A stretch of DNA of 64,000 bases from Streptomyces sp. AC555_RSS877 (GTDB taxonomy: Bacteria; Actinomycetota; Actinomycetes; Streptomycetales; Streptomycetaceae): positions 116,759 to 180,758 of the forward strand of contig NZ_JAGMUK010000015.1 in NCBI RefSeq assembly GCF_019049245.1. Reading direction: 5' to 3'. Below are positions 60,545 to 64,000 of the stretch, one piece after another. Numbering within the stretch: position 1 is the stretch's first letter; each line of letters starts with the position of its first letter. The notes beneath the pieces are model-generated. The model made no database searches and was not told where the DNA came from. It worked only from the letters and a program-made list of their open reading frames with translations. A program made the position numbers and the translations under genes.

Positions 60545-61437
60545 GCACCAAGGAGGCCACCGCGGTGGCACCGGCCCCCCGGCGCACGGTTCTCGAACCG
60601 CAGCGCCCGGTCAAGAAGCGTCCCGCCTGGGACGAGGCCCCTCGCTGGCAGATCTACCTGCCCCTGTCGATCTACCTCGTCTTCACGCTGATCCCCTTCT
60701 ACTGGATCCTGCTCTTCGCGCTGCGCCCGGCGGGCTCGACCTCGCTCGTGCCCTGGCCGGTCACCTTCGAGCACTTCGAGAAGGTGTGGACCGAGCGCAG
60801 CTTCGCCACCTACTTCGAGAACAGTCTGCTCGTCGGTCTCGCCACCCTGGTGATGACGACCCTCGTCGCGCTGGCCGGCGGCTACGCGCTCGCCCGGTTC
60901 GACTTCAAGATCAAGCAGGCCTTCATGCTGGCCCTGCTGTGCTCCCAGTTCGTACCGGGCGCGCTGCTCCTGGTCCCGCTGTTCGAGATCTTCGCCGAGC
61001 TCCAGATGATCAACTCGCTGGGCAGTGTCATCATCGCGGAGACGGTCTTCCAGCTGCCGCTGTCGATCATCCTGATCAGCAACTTCATCAAGAACGTGCC
61101 GTACTCGCTGGAAGAGGCGGCCTGGGTCGACGGCTGCAACCGGTTCACCGCGTTCCGGATCGTCGTCCTGCCGCTGCTGCGGCCCGGTCTGATCGCCGTC
61201 GGCTCCTTCGCCTTCGTGCACTCGTGGAACCACTTCCTGTTCGCCCTGATGTTCCTGAACAACCAGAGCAAGCAGACCATCCCGGTCGGCCTCAACACCC
61301 TGATGAGCGCGGACAGCGTCGACCTCGGCGCTCTCGCCGCGGGCGGCATCATCGCGGCCGTACCCGTCGTGCTCGTCTTCGCCTTCATCCAGAAGTGGCT
61401 GATCACGGGCTTCAGCGCGGGGGCGGTGAAGGGATGA
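60541..61437 (+). CDS. Carbohydrate ABC permease, MalG type (298 aa)
   Basis: Six spans with EAA loop EEAAWVDGCNRFTAFRIVVLPLLRPGLIA near residues 193-221. GTG start overlaps the partner permease (GTGA) and the stop overlaps the pectate lyase start (ATGA), so transport and pectin cleavage are produced from one transcript. Confidence 0.92.
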   Translation: MSTKEATAVAPAPRRTVLEPQRPVKKRPAWDEAPRWQIYLPLSIYLVFTLIPFYWILLFALRPAGSTSLVPWPVTFEHFEKVWTERSFATYFENSLLVGLATLVMTTLVALAGGYALARFDFKIKQAFMLALLCSQFVPGALLLVPLFEIFAELQMINSLGSVIIAETVFQLPLSIILISNFIKNVPYSLEEAAWVDGCNRFTAFRIVVLPLLRPGLIAVGSFAFVHSWNHFLFALMFLNNQSKQTIPVGLNTLMSADSVDLGALAAGGIIAAVPVVLVFAFIQKWLITGFSAGAVKG

Positions 61438-62726
61438 GGAAGCGTCACCTCACCGTGGCCCTCGGCCTGTTGGGGATGCTCTGCGTCCCCGCCCACGCGG
61501 AGGCCCGTGACATCAGCCGCGAGACCCTGGCCCCGAACGACGGCTGGGCGGCCGCCGACGGCGGCACCACAGGGGGCGCGGCGGCCGACGACGCCCACGT
61601 GTACACGGTCACCGACCGCGCCGGACTGGTCCGCGCCCTCGACGGCGGCAGCGCCACCCCGAAGATCATCAAGATCGCCGGGACCATCGACGCCAACACC
61701 GACGACGACGGCGACCGCCTGGACTGCGCCGACTACGCCACCGACGGCTACAGCCTGAAGAAGTACCTGGCCGCCTACGACCCCCGCACCTGGGGTTCGG
61801 ACCCGCCCAGCGGCCCGCAGGAGGAGGCCCGCCAGGCCTCGGCGGCCAGACAGGCCGAGCGGGTCGTCCTGCCCGTCGGCTCCAACACCACCATCGTCGG
61901 CCTCGGCTCCAAGGCCGTCCTCAAGGGTGCCGGCCTCCAGGTCAGCAACGCGGACAACGTGATCATCCGCAATCTCGAACTCCGCGACGCCTACGACTGC
62001 TTCCCCGTCTGGCAGCCCAACAAGGGCGGCCTCGGGGACTGGAAGACGGCGTACGACACCCTCTGGCTGCGCGGTGCCACGCACGTCTGGATCGACCACG
62101 TCACGGCCTCCGACAAGGGCCACCCGGACGAGAAGGAACCGACCCACTTCGCCCGCAACTACCTCCGCCACGACGGCCTGCTGGACATCACAGGCGGCTC
62201 CGACCTGATCACCGTCTCCTGGAGCCGCTTCGCCGACCACGACAAGGCGATGCTCATCGGCAACAGCGACTCGGCCACCGGCGACCGCGGCAAGCTCCGG
62301 GTGACCCTGCACCACAACGAGTTCGAGTCCGTCGTCCAGCGGGCGCCCCGCGTCCGCTTCGGGCAGGTGCACCTGTACAACAACCGGTACGTCGTCCCGG
62401 AAGACGTACACGACTACCGCTACTCCATCGGGGCGTCCACCGAATCGGCGATCCGTGCCGAGAACAACGTCTTCCACGTGCCCGGCCACATCGAGGCCGC
62501 CGACCTGGTCAAGAGCTGGAACGGCACCGCCCTGCACACGAGCGGCAACCTCTTCAACGGCTATCCGGTGGACCTGCTCACGATCTACAACGCCTACAAC
62601 TCGGCCAGTGAGCGTGACCTCACAGCGGACGTCGGCTGGACACCTACCCTGCACACAAAGATCGACAGCGCCGAGGCGGCCGACCGAGAGGTGGCACGCG
62701 GCGCGGGCGCAGGGAGGACCCCATGA
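61434..62726 (+). CDS. Secreted pectate lyase, polysaccharide lyase family 1 (430 aa)
   Basis: Extracellular Ca-dependent lyase cutting polygalacturonate by beta-elimination. Signal peptide 1-about 22 (LTVALGLLGMLCVPAHA-EA). The parallel beta-helix has the Ca-site segment THVWIDHVTASDKG (about residues 216-229), DCFPVWQPNKGG, SDLITVSWSRFADHDKAMLIG and the catalytic-Arg region QRAPRVRFGQVHLYNNRY (about 302-319). This anchors the function of the operon as pectin utilisation. Overlaps the oxidoreductase gene by four bases. Confidence 0.93.
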   Translation: MRKRHLTVALGLLGMLCVPAHAEARDISRETLAPNDGWAAADGGTTGGAAADDAHVYTVTDRAGLVRALDGGSATPKIIKIAGTIDANTDDDGDRLDCADYATDGYSLKKYLAAYDPRTWGSDPPSGPQEEARQASAARQAERVVLPVGSNTTIVGLGSKAVLKGAGLQVSNADNVIIRNLELRDAYDCFPVWQPNKGGLGDWKTAYDTLWLRGATHVWIDHVTASDKGHPDEKEPTHFARNYLRHDGLLDITGGSDLITVSWSRFADHDKAMLIGNSDSATGDRGKLRVTLHHNEFESVVQRAPRVRFGQVHLYNNRYVVPEDVHDYRYSIGASTESAIRAENNVFHVPGHIEAADLVKSWNGTALHTSGNLFNGYPVDLLTIYNAYNSASERDLTADVGWTPTLHTKIDSAEAADREVARGAGAGRTP

Positions 62727-63865
62727 CCGTAGACATCGTCCTGGCGGGCGCGCGTGGCCACGGCCACTGGCACCTGGACAACATCCGCAGGCTCCAGGAC
62801 AAGGGGATCGTCCGGCTCGCCGGTATCTGCGAGCTGACCCCGCTGACCGCGGACGAACTGCCCGAGGGCCTCGGCGCGCCCGAGCAGTCCGCGGACTTCG
62901 GTGCCCTCCTCGACTCCACCGGCGCCCGGATCGCTGTGATCTGCACGCCCATCCACACCCACACGGACCTGGCGCTGACGGCCGCGCGCAGGGGCGTCCA
63001 CCTCCTGCTGGAGAAGCCGCCCGCCCCCTCGTACGCCGAGTTCCGCCGCATGGCGGACGGGGTCGCCGAGGCCGGGGTCGTCTGCCAGATCGGCTTCCAG
63101 TCGCTCGGCTCGCACGCCGTGCCCGCGGTCCGCGAGCTGATCGCCGAGGGCGCGATCGGCGAGCTGGCCGGCGTCGGCGGGGCCGGTGCCTGGGCGCGTC
63201 CCGAGGCCTACTACCGGCGGGCACCCTGGGCGGGCAAGCGGCGGCTGAACGGCGTCGACGTGATCGACGGGGCGCTGACCAACCCCCTCGCGCACGCCGT
63301 CGCCACCGCCCTGGCCCTGGCCGGTGCCCCGCGCGCCGAGGACGTCGCCGGGATCGAGACCGAGCTGCTGCGTGCCAACGACATCGAGTCCGACGACACC
63401 TCCTGCGTCCGTGTCACCACCACGGGCGGCCTGCCGGTCACCGTCGCCGCGACCCTGTGCGCCGAGGACCCGGACGAGCCGTACGTCGTCGCGCACGGCA
63501 GCCACGGCCGGATCACCCTCTGGTACAAGCAGGACCGCGTGCTGCTCCAGCGCGCCGACCACGGCCCCGAGGAGTACGAGTACGGCCGCACCGACCTGCT
63601 GGAGAACCTCGTCGAGCACCTCACCGACGGCACGGAACTACTGGTCACGCCGGACGTGACGGGCTCCTTCATGAAGGTCGTCGAGGCGATCCGGCAAGCC
63701 CCCGACCCGGCCCCGCTGCCGGAGGGCACCTGGCAGCTGCTCCCCGACGAGCAGCGCCGGGTCGTGTCCGGCATCGACGGACTCGTCGCGGCCGCCGCCG
63801 ACAACCTCGCCCTCTACTCCGAGCTGGGCGCCCCCTGGGCCCTACCGAAAGAGGTGAGCACGTGA
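62723..63865 (+). CDS. Gfo/Idh/MocA-family oxidoreductase (380 aa)
   Basis: NAD(P)-dependent sugar oxidoreductase fold. N-terminal Rossmann with LAGARGHGHWHLDNIRRL (unusual GxRGHG), VICTPIHTHTDLALTAARRGVHLLLEKPPAPS with the EKP lysine near 98, and C-terminal alpha/beta domain. ATG overlaps the pectate lyase stop. Commonly paired with DUF6807 proteins, as here. Substrate unknown, likely a sugar or uronate derivative. Confidence 0.9.
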   Translation: MTVDIVLAGARGHGHWHLDNIRRLQDKGIVRLAGICELTPLTADELPEGLGAPEQSADFGALLDSTGARIAVICTPIHTHTDLALTAARRGVHLLLEKPPAPSYAEFRRMADGVAEAGVVCQIGFQSLGSHAVPAVRELIAEGAIGELAGVGGAGAWARPEAYYRRAPWAGKRRLNGVDVIDGALTNPLAHAVATALALAGAPRAEDVAGIETELLRANDIESDDTSCVRVTTTGGLPVTVAATLCAEDPDEPYVVAHGSHGRITLWYKQDRVLLQRADHGPEEYEYGRTDLLENLVEHLTDGTELLVTPDVTGSFMKVVEAIRQAPDPAPLPEGTWQLLPDEQRRVVSGIDGLVAAAADNLALYSELGAPWALPKEVST

Positions 63866-64000
63866 TGACGACCACGACCAACGACTCGGCGGTGCTGCGC
63901 GTCGCGGGCCGACCGGTCGGCCGGTACGTCACCCGGCCCGAGCTGCCGGCCCGGCTCTCCCCGCGCCCGTACCTGCACCCGGTCACCACCCTGGCCGGCA
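63865..64000 (+). CDS. DUF6807/PmoA-family protein, N-terminal 45 residues (cut by window end)
   Basis: Begins MTTTTNDSAVLRVAGRPVGR and contains RPYLHPVTTLAG, the recognisable entry motif of DUF6807 (PmoA) proteins, which usually accompany Gfo/Idh/MocA oxidoreductases in plant-sugar operons. One-base overlap with the upstream gene (TGATG); a GTG three bases earlier is possible. The rest lies outside the window. Confidence 0.75.
   Translation, partial: MTTTTNDSAVLRVAGRPVGRYVTRPELPARLSPRPYLHPVTTLAG

Overview
The window is high-GC DNA with very strong G/C preference at third codon positions. Genes are densely packed, often translationally coupled (ATGA, GTGA and TGATG overlaps), and many start with GTG or TTG. 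This points to an actinomycete, almost certainly Streptomyces. From memory, the order zwf-tal-tkt / ctaB / ctaA / suf operon / dapD matches the conserved chromosomal core of S. coelicolor around SCO1937 to SCO1915. The window therefore looks like core chromosome with accessory blocks inserted. I see no tRNA or rRNA gene, CRISPR array, IS element or phage.

Left part (1-25.8 kb), mostly housekeeping. The pentose-phosphate operon tkt-tal-zwf runs on the minus strand and is divergent from ctaB (heme O synthase). Then come a small conserved protein, an amidohydrolase-like protein, ctaA (heme A synthase), an ABC-2 exporter pair and an AAC(3)-family acetyltransferase. Next is a full Fe-S assembly operon, sufR-sufB-sufD-Rieske-sufC-sufS-sufU-sufT, preceded by an iron-box-like palindrome and a CAAC-N6-GTTG site like the cyanobacterial SufR operator. 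After it come an AbfB-domain surface protein, an SMR transporter/TetR pair, dapD, a small secreted peptide, an ECF sigma factor coupled to a membrane beta-propeller protein, a DapA-family enzyme, and a probable sigma-B-driven stress pair (holin-like DUF1469 and DUF3618).

Middle part (25.8-45.8 kb), more accessory. It holds a YihY/BrkB membrane protein, a tandem ABM protein, an ArsR-type regulator with an SRPBCC protein, a secreted ExeM/NucH nuclease, a large acidic unknown, a Tat-exported PhoX-type phosphatase with PHO-box-like repeats upstream, and a GntR/ACC-deaminase pair. The most unusual locus follows at 36.6-42.0 kb: a two-HTH regulator facing an operon of an FkbO/Hyg5-type chorismatase, a benzoate-CoA-ligase-like adenylating enzyme and an EamA exporter, with a TetR gene behind. 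These are the parts that make and activate a chorismate-derived starter acid in FK506- or hygrocin-type pathways, but no polyketide synthase is in the window. A double-domain TerD protein and a secreted peptidoglycan amidase follow.

Right part (45.8-64 kb), carbohydrate catabolism. A DeoR / binding protein / two permeases / zinc dehydrogenase operon looks like polyol uptake and oxidation. After it comes a pectin and uronic-acid region. A uronate dehydrogenase gene is divergent from 5-dehydro-4-deoxyglucarate dehydratase, which is coupled to a 387-aa protein of unknown function. A GntR-headed operon then carries a DHDPS-family lyase/dehydratase, an IlvD-type sugar-acid dehydratase whose cysteines match L-arabinonate dehydratase, two sugar permeases, a secreted PL1 pectate lyase, a Gfo/Idh/MocA oxidoreductase and the start of a DUF6807 protein. 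Together these would cleave pectin outside the cell, import the products, and oxidise galacturonate (and perhaps L-arabinose) towards alpha-ketoglutarate semialdehyde. With the ACC deaminase this suggests a soil or plant-associated lifestyle.
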